Shown here in pieces: positions 10,960-20,327 of a stretch of DNA of 64,000 nucleotides (position 1 is the first letter of the stretch; each line of letters opens with the position of its first letter). This DNA is from Blasia pusilla (Eukaryota; Marchantiophyta; Marchantiopsida; Blasiales): NCBI GenBank assembly GCA_050084515.1, contig CM114274.1:34410001-34474000 (forward strand). The letters run 5' to 3'. The notes under the pieces are model-generated. The model was given only the letters and a program-made list of their open reading frames with translations, was not told the DNA's origin and searched no databases. The position numbers and the translations under genes are program-made.

Positions 10960-12015
10960 GGGTTATCCCCTTTGGATACTACACCCATTGTATGGCAAAG
11001 TATCCGCGGAGGGCATTTGTGTGTTAGATCTCTTTGGTGGGATTAGCACTTTGGTTTGGTGCAGATGTTGCAGGCCGGTATTCTGTCTTGGAGATACGTG
11101 TATGTGGAGCGAGATGAGCGGCCCAGAGAGTCTCATCCCGACATATTGGTCGATTGATGCGGAGATATCTGAGTTGTTGCCGCCATCAGCTATTCGTGGG
11201 TACCAGCGTGCTTTACCATCACACATTGCATTGTTGAAGCGCAGGACCTTGAGAGAATTGGTCCTGTGGATTTGGTGATTCTTTGGATGGCCATGTCGAG
11301 GGTCATACACGTCTTTGGTCGTGGTGAGGGATTACATGACCCTAGGTCTCGATTGTTTTGGGAGATGTTACGGGTGTTACGACATCTTGAGTTCATCGCA
11401 GCACGTGCTCTAGCTTACATTCGGAGAATGTTCCATTGTTGGGTGACACTCGGACCGGATGATGGCGAGTGTTCATGAGGTGCGCTCTTGGATTGGACCA
11501 GCGGTGTTGTTGGATGCAATCTGCATGAGTTGGCTCGCGTGCACATCGCCCACGCTTGTGGTGGACAAACTTGTTGCCTAGGAGGTTCTCGTCGAGCATA
11601 TGATGCGGTCGGCGGGATCCTCGCCTACACGGTGGATAGTATCTTGATACTTGGCGACTTTCCCAAGTGGTGGGGTTATTGATCGGTCACCCATGGCGGT
11701 GGTGAACCGTGTGGGGCGACCTAGGATGGCACTACCCACATTTGTGAGTTTTCGCGTCACATGCTTACGGGGAAGGTGGTCCGGGGGCTTGTATGGGATT
11801 CTCATGTGCGGCGGTTGGTGGAGCCTAACGCTGATGAGAGAGAGCGTGCGATGGGATTTACTCTTGGCGTGGCGGTTGCTTCTATTTACGAGGCTTCACG
11901 ACGTCATGTGTTGGGTCAGGCCATGGACCTGAATTGTTTGACTTGGATTTTGAGTCTTGGTATGGCGAGCGGCGTCGACTTTCGGACTATGTCGTGGGTC
12001 TTCCACCCCTTGTAA
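10960..12015 (+). pseudogene. Element 1 C5 cytosine DNA methyltransferase (frameshifted)
   Basis: C5 methyltransferases transfer a methyl group from S-adenosylmethionine to cytosine in DNA. Motif I, GICVLDLFGGIST (VLDLFGG at 11021-11041), is the cofactor loop. The spacing to a YVYVE-like strand resembles DNMT3 (LFDGIATGL...YIASEV). Motif IV WPC (catalytic Cys) is at 11288-11296, SRLFWEMLRVLRHL follows at about 11345, and motif VI ENVPLLGDTR starts at 11424. Motif VIII RPRLWWTNL is at 11547-11573. The C-terminal part has ADERERAMGFTLG and motif X VLGQAMDLNCL at about 11905-11940. The motifs are in the usual order but fall in different frames, so several indels separate them. The segment lies between protease and RT. 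A DNMT3-like rather than DNMT1/CMT origin is my inference. Confidence 0.82.
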
Positions 12016-12208
12016 TGAGCTCGATGGCTACCGGGGCCGGTAGAGGCATCGGTGGGGCGAGGAGAGTAGTATTTTGCATCCTTGGAGTAGATGGGATGTA
12101 ATGGCTGGGCATGTGGAGTTGGTTGCTCATGCTGGTGGAGGAGTTATTTGCTCAGATAATGGTGTAGCTAAGGATGTACCATCTTGTGAGGGGGTTGCGT
12201 AGTAGCCA

Positions 12209-13664
12209 ATGGCATCGTCCTCTCCCTCTAGTGTGCCAGTGGAGGAGATTTGGGAGCCATTACTTGGGCCCAAGCTTACGGGAGGTGAGAAACGACGCTT
12301 GACACAGTTCCTACGTGCTTATAGGAGTTGTTTTGCCTTTAGCATGAAGGAGTTGGGTTCTCTGGTTGGACCCGGTATACGGATTATTTGGCTAGTGATA
12401 TGGCAATCTTCCGTCGTCCCTATCGATATAGTGATATGGAGAGGGACCTGATTCAGAGTAGGACGTTGGACCTTTTGGAGGCTGGATTAGTGGAGTTGTC
12501 GCATGGAGAGTATGCATCACCCTTTGTCATGCTGCTAAAAGGATATGCATGGCAACTACACGGATAGGCGGATGTGTGGAGATTACCGTCCTATCAATCG
12601 GCAAACCAAGGCCGATAGGTATGCCATGCCTACACCTGAGGAGATCTTTGATGTGGTGGGACAGGCAAAGATTTTTTGTTCTTTGGATCTTCGGGCAGGA
12701 TACCATCAATTGCCGATTCGGGAGAGTGACAAGGCCAAGACAGCATTTTGGGGTGTCAACTCTCATGGCAAGGATTGTTTGTACCAGTGGAAATTCTTAC
12801 CCTTTGGGTTGAAGAATGCACCTGCCGAGTTTCAAAGAGTGATGGACAGGATCCTAGCAGGGTTGGATTTTGTTCGGTGTTACATTGATGATATCTTGGT
12901 GTTCACTAACACGGTGGAGGAGCATCAGATACATTTGCAGATGGTGTTTGAGCGGTTGAAAGCTCATGGTCTACGTTTGCATCCAAGAAAGTGTAAGTTC
13001 TTCCATGAGGATGTTGAGTACTTGGGTCATGTGATCTATCCAGGTGGTTTGGGAGTTCACAAGCAAAGGTGGAGGCTATTGCACTTATTCGCGTCCGATA
13101 GATGTGAGTAGAGTTCGAGCATTCATGGGATTGGCGAACTACTATCGGAGGTATGTGAAGGGATTTAGTGCTATGGCAAAGCCTTTGAACCAATTGCTGA
13201 AATCAGATCAAGAGTGGCACTGGGGAGATGATCAGGAGAGAGCTTTTGTGGAGCTTAAGGCCCAGTTGGTGGCGGCGCCTATCTTGAGGAGACCTATCGA
13301 GGGGCGCCCATTTCAGTTACACACTGATTGGAGTAGGTTGGGACTTGGAGCGGTGTTGACACAACATGATGATGAGCACATGGAGTTTGTGGTGGCCTAT
13401 GCAAGTCGTTCGAATAATGCAGCGGAGTCGCGCTATAGTTTATATGAGGGAGAGTGCTTGGCAGTAGTATGGGTTGTGGCACACTTTAGGTGTTACTTGT
13501 TTGGCACACAGTTTACCCTTGTTACTGATCACCAGCCGCTCAAGTGGTTGATGGAGTCGGACAAGCTTACAGGGAAGCTTGCACGGTGGGCTCTTATCTT
13601 ACAGAGTATGACTTCCGGGTGGTACATAGACCTGGAGTTGCCAACCTTGATGCTGATGGGTTGA
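12209..13664 (+). pseudogene. Element 1 reverse transcriptase and RNase H
   Basis: RT copies element RNA into DNA and RNase H removes the RNA strand. The N-terminal lead-in is VEEIWEPLLG...LTQFLRAY, then a frameshifted HGEYASPFVM stretch and CGDYRPINRQT. RT motif A is CSLDLRAGYHQLPI, motif B region LPFGLKNAPAEFQRVMD, and the catalytic YIDD is at 12881-12892. After one frameshift near 13070 the connection domain follows (FMGLANYYRRYVKGFS) and then RNase H with HTDWSRLGLGAVL, EGECLAVVW and TDHQPLKWLM. The RT core is open from 12545 to 13111 and RNase H from 13044 to 13664. Sequence and order are typical of Ty3/gypsy. Confidence 0.88.
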
Positions 13665-13897
13665 GTAGGAACCCATGTACTAGCCAAGAGGATACAACTG
13701 GGGCTAGATGGCATGGCGAGGTTGATGAGGAGATGGTGTCAGGTTGGCATGCATCCGCCTTTTTATGTTGGTTAGGGGTGGACTCTAGTATGGAGGACCA
13801 CATGATATCTTACTCTAGTCAGAGGGTAGATGGCTAGCCTTCAGATCCTAAGGTTGGAGATGGTGGTACGGATCAGCGTGATATTCATGATGATGCG

Positions 13898-15010
13898 TTG
13901 GTGTTGGAGTTCCTACGGACCAGTAGGGTGCCAGGCATAGTGAGTGCCAAGGAGCGAGACCGTGTTCTTCAACGTGCTAAGAGGTATCGATTGGAGGGTA
14001 ACACATATTCTCGCGTATGGGAGGATGGTAGAGTACGAGTAGTGCCATATTTGGCTCGAGAGAGCGCATTGTGTGACATGCCCATGAGGAGTTGGGACAT
14101 TTTGGGATAAAGCGTCACGTATAGCTTACTCCTTGGCGATATTGGTGGCGTGGCATGCATACTCAGTGCAGCAGATTGGTGTCACGTTGTATGGTTTGTG
14201 ACCGGGTGAGGGCATCATTTAATGCCCCTACACCACAATTACACCCCTTGCCTATTATGGGGTTGGGTTACCGTTGAGTGTGGACTTTGCGGGACCGTTA
14301 CCGTTGATTATGCGACATCATCGATATGTGTTGGTGATGGTGGAGCACTTCTCCAAGTGGATTGAGTTGGTGGCATTGCAGACAAGGCAAGTGAGGAACG
14401 GCGTATGCGTTTGGATAGAGTGCTTAGTCATTTTGGTGCACAAGTTGAAGTCTTGACCGACCAGGAGTCTGAGTTTGGCTGAGTTTCAGGTCTTGTGTGA
14501 CAAGGCGTTGATTGATCATCGGACCACGTCTCGAGATCATCCGAGGCGGATGGTTTGGCTGGCGTGTGGTTCAGGGCGGTGAAGAGGGCATTGCGCAAGT
14601 ATGGCCTCTGAAGGGCATCTTGGAGACTAGGATATTCGGTTGCCATGGTTAGCCATGGGGTATAGGTTCGATCGCCAAGCATCCTTGGCTTCCTTCTCAC
14701 CTTATTTTCTGTTATCGGCCGAGATCCGGACTTGCCAAAGCAAAGCAATTCGTCGGGAGTCTAGTGAGGTGGTGAACCTTGATGACCCGAGAGATGTGGA
14801 TGAGGGTGTGTTCTCGCGGGCGGAGCTCTTTCGGAGAGTTATGCCAACATGCCTTTGAGAATCTTGCCATTGCTCAACACAGGGATACGTTGCGGTATGC
14901 AACCATTCGAGTGGAGGTTATCGACCATCGATTTGTAGGTTCCATGTGGGGACTATGTATATTTGCAGCAGATTGCCCGACAACGTTGGATGTGGCGGCA
15001 GGCCGCACTA
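13898..15010 (+). pseudogene. Element 1 DDE integrase and C-terminal domain (frameshifted)
   Basis: Integrase inserts the cDNA. The zinc-binding region is recognisable around 13970-14215, although its second His region is damaged (CDMPMRSWDILG where element 2 has RHAHKELGHFG). The catalytic core starts with SVDFAGPLPL (first Asp) and continues RYVLVMVEHFSKWIELVAL at about 14275-14380. The second Asp region is near 14455-14470 (LTDQES-like) and the Glu region near 14540-14600 (HPEADGLA-like), both off frame. A C-terminal stretch with GDYVYLQQ-like sequence at about 14950 resembles the integrase beta-barrel and leads into the PHD finger. Confidence 0.75.
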
Positions 15011-15049
15011 TTTTCTGAAAAGTCGTGAGGTGTTAGCTTCGGAGTTCTC

Positions 15050-15316
15050 ATGTTGGAGGGTCGTGATGGAGTTGTTTGGAAGGACCATGTGCGTAATTAT
15101 GCGCCATGTCATCTTCCAAATGTGGATGGTCTTGTTGACCCAAGCTTAGCCATGATACGTGCTAGCTTGAGGTGCATGTTGTGTGGGTCTCTTTGTGTAA
15201 CGCAGCCCGTATGTTGTGTGTGTGATCGGTGTTCTAGGGGTTGGCACATGATGTGTTTGACTCCACATTTGGATGTTGTTCCTACTGGAAGGTGGGTTTG
15301 TCCTCGATGTACTTAG
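15050..15316 (+). CDS. Element 1 C-terminal PHD finger of Pol
   Basis: PHD fingers are C4HC3 zinc domains that usually bind histone H3 tails. The frame reads GVVWKDHVRNYAPCHLP and then the finger: CMLCG (first Cys pair, from 15173), CDRC (second pair), GWHMMC (His and Cys), and WVCPRC (last pair), with TAG at 15314-15316. The spacing CX2C...CX2CX4HX2C...WXCXXC is canonical. The same module with the same upstream sequence ends element 2, so it belongs to the family. It follows the integrase C-terminal domain, where other Ty3/gypsy elements may carry a chromodomain. The first in-frame codon of this open stretch is not a true start: the module would be the tail of Gag-Pol. Confidence 0.8.
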   Translation: MLEGRDGVVWKDHVRNYAPCHLPNVDGLVDPSLAMIRASLRCMLCGSLCVTQPVCCVCDRCSRGWHMMCLTPHLDVVPTGRWVCPRCT

Positions 15317-15477
15317 GAGAGGTAGATGACTTGATCTTTGCATGATATGGATTACAGATGTGCGACTAACGATGGGGCAACCTAGCACCCGGCCTTCTGA
15401 TTCGGGCACCCAAGAAGGTGTATAGCATGTAGTAGATGTATAGGGCTACCTGGGAGTTAGAGGGACCTAACCTTGAT

Positions 15478-15487
15478 TAGGGGGCGA
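15478..15487 (+). promoter_or_regulatory. Element 1 polypurine tract
   Basis: A purine run (AGGGGGCGAG) lies directly before block A. In LTR retrotransposons the polypurine tract primes plus-strand DNA synthesis at the U3 start. Its position therefore suggests that the replicative 3' LTR begins at A, not at B. Confidence 0.6.
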
Positions 15488-15593
15488 GTTGTGGTACATT
15501 TGCATTTGTGGATACTCTCGTCTATGTTATGTATGTATGTGCGTATGGTATGTCAACGATGTATGTTGTATGACGATGTGGATTCGCACGACA
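15488..15593 (+). repeat. Element 1 block A (internal copy)
   Basis: A 106-bp block beginning TTGTGG after its first base and ending GCACGACA. It recurs almost unchanged at 15946-16051. Two bases (GT) separate it from repeat B, making the junction GACA-GT-TGTC. Confidence 0.85.
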
Positions 15594-15595
15594 GT

Positions 15596-15945
15596 TGTCA
15601 TGACCATACGGATTATGTCGTAGAGTATGGTGTGCTGGTAGAGGCCATTCCTTATGTAGGACCGTAGTGGCTTGGTAGAGATGCGGTTCCATACATAGGG
15701 TTGGGGGTTACTCACTTGGGGGTGACTTTCCCAGTAGGGCCCGCTCTTAGGTTGGAGGATATAAGGTGGCTTGCCCTCAAAGAAGAGCGTGTTGCGTTGG
15801 GAGTTAGCCTTGGTAGTGAGTAGAGCTCTTGGCTATGGTGTTTCCCGCAAGCTTCGACCTAGATTCTCCCATCGTGGAGTGGGTTTGGCTCGATTGTATG
15901 TGATTGTAAACGTGTTTTATGACAGTAGGTCTTTCACGGATTTCA
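15596..15945 (+). repeat. Element 1 terminal repeat B, 3' copy
   Basis: The second copy of the block at 6320-6691, beginning TGTCATGACC. It is bracketed by the two copies of block A. Confidence 0.88.
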
Positions 15946-16051
15946 GTTGTGGTACACTTGCGTTTGTGGATACTCTCGTCTATGTTATGTATGTATGTGC
16001 GTATGGTATGTCAGCGATGTATGTTGTATGACGATGTGGATTCGCACGACA
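15946..16051 (+). repeat. Element 1 block A' (terminal copy)
   Basis: The second 106-bp copy of block A. It ends in GACA exactly at the target-site duplication ACAT (16052-16055), so it forms the 3' terminus of the element. Confidence 0.85.
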
Positions 16052-16370
16052 ACATTAACAAAAGCATCCCAAACCAACCATATACTCAATAGCTTAGAAA
16101 CGCCCCAAACAAAATACAAAGTTGGAATAAAATAGGATAGAACACCTAAGACCTATGGTTGGGTTTTTTTTTTTCTTTTTTTTTTCTAATACTACATACA
16201 TCAACCAATCTTGAACATGAACAAAAGCATCCCAAACCAACCATATACTCAATACCTTAGAAATCCGTCATACAAAATACAAAGTTGGAGTAAAATAGGA
16301 TAGAACACCTAAGACCTATGGTTGGGTTCTTATTTCTTCTTCTTTTTCTTTTTTTTGGGGCACGTGGGGG
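16052..16370. repeat. Tandem repeat that was the target of element 1
   Basis: Two units of roughly 160 bp, each containing AACAAAAGCATCCCAAACCA and ending in a pyrimidine/T-rich run. The first unit was split by element 1 (left part before 6320). The second unit, from about 16187, is intact and reads TTGAACAT directly followed by GAACAAAAG, which is the empty site. Confidence 0.75.
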
Positions 16371-17008
16371 GGGACTCTCCATTAGACCTCACCATCGAAG
16401 TCTCAACAATCTAGCTCTCCATAGCCAACATTGCCCAACAAGCCCAAATAGGTTGACGCATGCAATCTAGACACCAACTCCTCATCACTCTCTCCATGCC
16501 AACGATCTCTACTCGCATCTCGTTGACTCGGGCATAGGCTAGGGCTCAAACCATCGACCATCAAGGTTGAGCGTCCCAGGTCTATGTACCACGTGGAAAT
16601 CATACTTATGCATAAACAAAGCCCACCTACCAAGCTTCCTTGTAAGTTTTTCGGACTCCATTAACCACTTAAGTGGCTGATGATCAGTAATAATGGTAAA
16701 GGGGTTGCCAAATAAGTAACACCTGAAATGCGCAACAGCCAAGCACTCACCCTCATACAAGCTATACTTTGCCTTTGCAACGTTGTTCGAGCAAATAACG
16801 TAAGCCACCACAAACTCCCTACCATCATTTTCATGTTGGGTCAGCACCGATCCAAGACCCAACATACTCCAATCAGTGTGCAACCGGAAAGGACGCCCCT
16901 TGATTGATCTCTTGAGTATGGGCGCGAATGTCAATCTATCCTTGAGTAAGTGCTCTCTCTTGCTCATCCCTCCAATGCCATTCGTGATCCAACTTTTTTA
17001 GCAAGATT
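16371..17008 (-). pseudogene. RNase H to integrase-start fragment, same family as elements 1-3
   Basis: Minus-strand sequence reads DHEWHWRDEQERA, then RNase H (HTDWSMLGLGSVLTQ, EGECLAVAHFRCYLF, TDHQPLKWLMESEKL) and the HVVHRPGTLNLD linker toward integrase. It matches 13195-13800 of element 1. No RT core or integrase core follows on either side, so it is an orphan fragment. Confidence 0.75.
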
Positions 17009-17390
17009 AGTGTCTTGCGCATACACATCGCTATACAACCCACATCGCTGGTTACATCTACACACCATACAACATCGATCTTCCCCAACATACGGGTAGA
17101 TCCATACAAACCAAACAAACTCACTCATATACATCGAGATCCCACAACAAAATTTGAGTAGTAAAAATGGCTCACCCGGCCTAAAACTCCACTCATGAAT
17201 CTACATCGACATATCGAATCACATCCACCCTCTGCTATAAGTGTAGTTATGTGTGGAGAAGCCAAGAGTAACCTTCCAGCCTCCCTTGGTGACCTATTTG
17301 CACATGTCACCCTTTGGGAGCTTTCTTAGGACCTTCTTGGAATTTTCTAGGAGGTTCTTGGAGTTCCTTGATTAAGGGCTTGATACCAAG
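17009..17390 (-). mobile_element. Unassigned retroelement end with block-A-like border and PBS-like site
   Basis: At 17009 the sequence begins TGTCTTGCGCATACACATCG, which closely resembles the reverse complement of the block A' end in elements 1 and 2. At 17380-17390 the minus strand reads CTTGGTATCAAG, similar to a plant initiator-Met primer-binding site, directly after CCTATACA on that strand. No matching second end was found, so the element cannot be delimited. Confidence 0.35.
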
Positions 17391-19376
17391 TGTATAGGGT
17401 CATGGTGACCATAGAGGATCTCCGTTTTTTTCAAAAATGGCCCACCATCCTGACGACTTCCAATTCCTCCTCCCATCTCCATTCCCTCCCTCCTTATTGC
17501 CTTGCCTTCTACATGAACTATAAGTACGGGCCCCATCTTTTGGTATCCATGTCCGTGGACATGTCCAAACTTGTTCGTCCATATCTATCCTAGGGATGGA
17601 CTTGTCTGTTTTTATACAACCATGATTTATTGGAGCGCCTTCAAGAAATTATCAATATGTGAGAACATTATAAGACTTGGGTTCTCATAGGCATTATGTG
17701 GAAGAAATTTTGACAACGATGTATTTTGTGTAGCAATGTGTATGGGCACATTAGAGTCAAGAAGATGTCAGGATTCATATGCCTAATAATAGTAAGAGGG
17801 AATGCAATATTCATAAGGTTGCACGAAAATGGACTTGTCTATTTATGGAACATACATGGTTGGACATGCCCAACGAGTCCCCAACACAAGTCTTTTTGGT
17901 ATGCCGGCCGCCCACGCAAGCTTGGGATGTGGGAATAGGCGCGTGTAGGGAATGAACGTGTGTGTGGGCTACAAGCCCTCGCCATGCTTGCATCAACCCA
18001 AGTAGGGCGGGCTCAAGGCCCTCAGATAGTCTGCCCTCTACGGGCTGGTGTGGGTCGGGTAGGCTAAATGCAAGCCACAAGTGGAAAAATTGGGCGATGG
18101 ATCGTTGGACTAGGTGAGGGCTCATCGAGCCCAGGTCTATGTTGTGGGAAGGCAAGATGTAGGAACCTGGGTCCGTACGGGCACGTCTGTCCCTAGGACG
18201 GATATAAGTCCCCGAACACACACTTTATCTGTATGCAACCTTGAATATTTAGGGTCAAGAGTATGAGCTTCTTTGTTTAAGCAACCCTAAGCGTGAAAGG
18301 TGCCACCCTTGGAGTCTTAGATTTCTTGGTGAATTTGGAGATATTGGAGAGGTGGATTGAGACATTTGAACATATAATTGGAGAGAGGGTGAGGCGGAAA
18401 TACTTGAACCTGAATCGCACTAGGGGATTCTCTTCTTGATTGGTAAAGGTTGCAAAAGCGTTCAAACAAAAAAATGTCAAATAGGGTGATACAAATCTTG
18501 ATTGATAAGAAAGTTGCAACTTCCGTGTAGTTTTGTGATTTTTGCGTGTCATTGGAGCGATAGATGTGGGTCTTGCAGTGTTTGGTATATATCCTTCTAC
18601 TCATGGATGGATAGAGACTGAGGTGTTGCATGATATGAAGGAGATAAAAGAGTTTATTTCCTGGTCATGATCAAGATTGGAAGTAAGAGGGTGTTGAAGC
18701 CTAGACTGGAATCGTGAAGCATGGTATGACAAGATGAAAGCCAATCCTTACCATTGTAGTGGCCTCGAATTCCTTAAATCCATGGGATGCATATCGTTGG
18801 GGCTCCATGTCTAGAATAGAGAGGGGGGAAAGTGAATGGAGGTTGATTTGTAGCCCGATCAAACCAAGTAGTTGAATGTGTGAAGGGATCACAAATCACA
18901 TCAACATACACAAGCTTTATTTTAGGAGACAATCTCTTTCGTAGTATGAGTTGGGGGTAAATGCATTCGTGGATGGAGTACATAGAGTCTTGCATGTGAT
19001 AAATTTGGAGACATTGAGAAATGAACATGATGGATTAGTGACTCTCGATCTAGTTGATGGTCATGATCCAAAAGTAGTACGTCTTGGGGACCTTGTAAAT
19101 AGGTGGGATGTTTACATGTTGTGAGCGACTGAAGTCTTAGGTATATGCTTATTAAGTTAGCTTACTAGGTTAGATCAAGAAATCTAACCTAGGGTTACCT
19201 AAGAACAAGAAGCTAAATATTTCTAAGTGTTGCATTCGATAACCTAAGACTTGAGCCAAAAGAGGAATTATGGGTTACTAGAACACAATTTGATATCAAG
19301 GGATGGCCTTCCCAAAAGATTTGACTTTAAAATTTTTGTTTTGATGAGGGCATCAATCTCTCTAAAGAGGGATGAG
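17391..19376. other. Gene-free repeat DNA with a GC-rich patch
   Basis: No gene was recognised. About 17900-18240 is GC-richer and shares words and order with the 5385-6030 region: GCGGGCTC followed by AAGGCCC-type sequence, an AAAAATTGG segment, GTCTGTCCC near a GGACG, and ATGCAACCTTGA. This points to a diverged dispersed repeat. The remainder is unannotated AT-rich sequence. Confidence 0.4.
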
Positions 19377-19487
19377 TGTCAAGACTCTCATAACCAAACA
19401 CGCGCCAATGCGGAACATTAGAATTCTAGCTCACATTAGGATGGAAGCACATCGGAGTCTCATGATTAAGATATGAGTTGCAAAAGT
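19377..19487 (+). repeat. Truncated copy of the solo-LTR family (LTR-X)
   Basis: This starts TGTCAAGACTCTCATAACCA and continues with GCGGAACATTAG. It matches the reverse complement of the right ends of the solo LTRs at 54485-55497 and 59013-60016. It is cut off by the insertion of element 2. Possible continuing similarity right of element 2 (about 28524-28550) is weak. Confidence 0.6.
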
Positions 19488-19491
19488 GAGA

Positions 19492-19618
19492 TATCGTGCG
19501 CCTACACATCGCTACACAACATACATCGCTGTTGAAAAATATACACACAAACACGCACGATCCCATGCTAACTCATGGCATCCAAACAACGAGACAAGAA
19601 GTACCAAAATATCTCCAA
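19492..19618 (-). repeat. Element 2 block A' (terminal copy)
   Basis: About 127 bp, recurring at 20135-20261. Both copies share CATCGCTACACAACATACAT and CCCATGCTAACTCATGGCAT-type words on the plus strand. The outer end abuts the GAGA duplication. Confidence 0.8.
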
Positions 19619-20132
19619 CAAATCAGGATCCAATCTCGCTCAACACCATAGCTCTCAAATGTGTGCACTCTCACATGTCTCTCTCAATGTCAATCCAAAA
19701 CCACTCTCCTAATGAGAAGCTTGGGTTACACTCACAAGGCAAGGGACCATACCTCCACCCCCTCATTCCAAGAGGTTCAACAAAGAGAGAATGAACTCTC
19801 AAACTCTCTCTCCTTGAGGTATACCCCCTTCCCTCTCCCAAGCTCTCTCCTCGGTAACCTATGCTTGCAGGTCACCTCCTTGGATCTTGACCTGCTGCAG
19901 CGGGTCAAGGGCCACTTTCCAAAGTGGAAAGCCAACTATACCAAATATGGAAACTTACCCAAAATAGTAAGTTTCTCTGTATGGCTCCAAATTAGCCGAA
20001 ACGAAGGGGAAACATGCTCTCTCAGGTTTCCCGAGACCTCAACAAGTCATCCTCGACCTCTTGAGCGTGTCCTCCTCTACTCACAAAGGCGCTCTACAAG
20101 ATCTCTTAGATCTATCATAAAAAGTCATGTTA
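19619..20132 (-). repeat. Element 2 terminal repeat B, 3' copy
   Basis: About 512 bp, matching 28012-28519. The minus-strand start is TAACATGACTTTTTATG, against TGTCACGACTTTTTAGG in the other copy. It is bracketed by two copies of block A and separated from the internal A by two bases (20133-20134). Confidence 0.85.
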
Positions 20133-20134
20133 GT

Positions 20135-20261
20135 TGTCGTGCACATACACATCGCTACACAACATACATCGTTGTCCACAAAAATACACACAAATACGCA
20201 CGATCTCATGCTAACTCATGGCATCCAAACAACAAAACAATAAGTACCAAAATATCTCCAA
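20135..20261 (-). repeat. Element 2 block A (internal copy)
   Basis: The second copy of the block at 19492-19618. On the minus strand it directly follows a polypurine tract and ends GCACGACA two bases before repeat B, exactly as in element 1. Confidence 0.8.
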
Positions 20262-20272
20262 TTTCCCCCCTA
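20262..20272 (-). promoter_or_regulatory. Element 2 polypurine tract
   Basis: The minus strand reads TAGGGGGGAAA immediately before block A. Its place matches the tract of element 1 at 15478-15487. Confidence 0.6.
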
Positions 20273-20327
20273 GCTGATGGTCAGGTCTCTCTAACTCTAC
20301 ATAGCCATCTATCCGTACATACCTATT

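Larger units (their letters stand above)
6320..16051 (+). mobile_element. Element 1: Ty3/gypsy-type retrotransposon with methyltransferase and PHD finger (decayed)
   Basis: This 9.7-kb element begins TGTCATGACC and ends GCACGACA, flanked by the 4-bp duplication ACAT (6316-6319 and 16052-16055). The order is repeat B, long leader, gag with zinc knuckle, protease, C5 DNA methyltransferase, RT, RNase H, integrase, PHD finger, polypurine tract, then A-B-A'. The RT, RNase H and DDE integrase sequence and gene order place it in Ty3/gypsy. Reading frames are broken in most domains, so this copy is inactive. The target was a tandem repeat whose second unit still shows the empty site, which confirms the borders. 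Confidence 0.85.
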
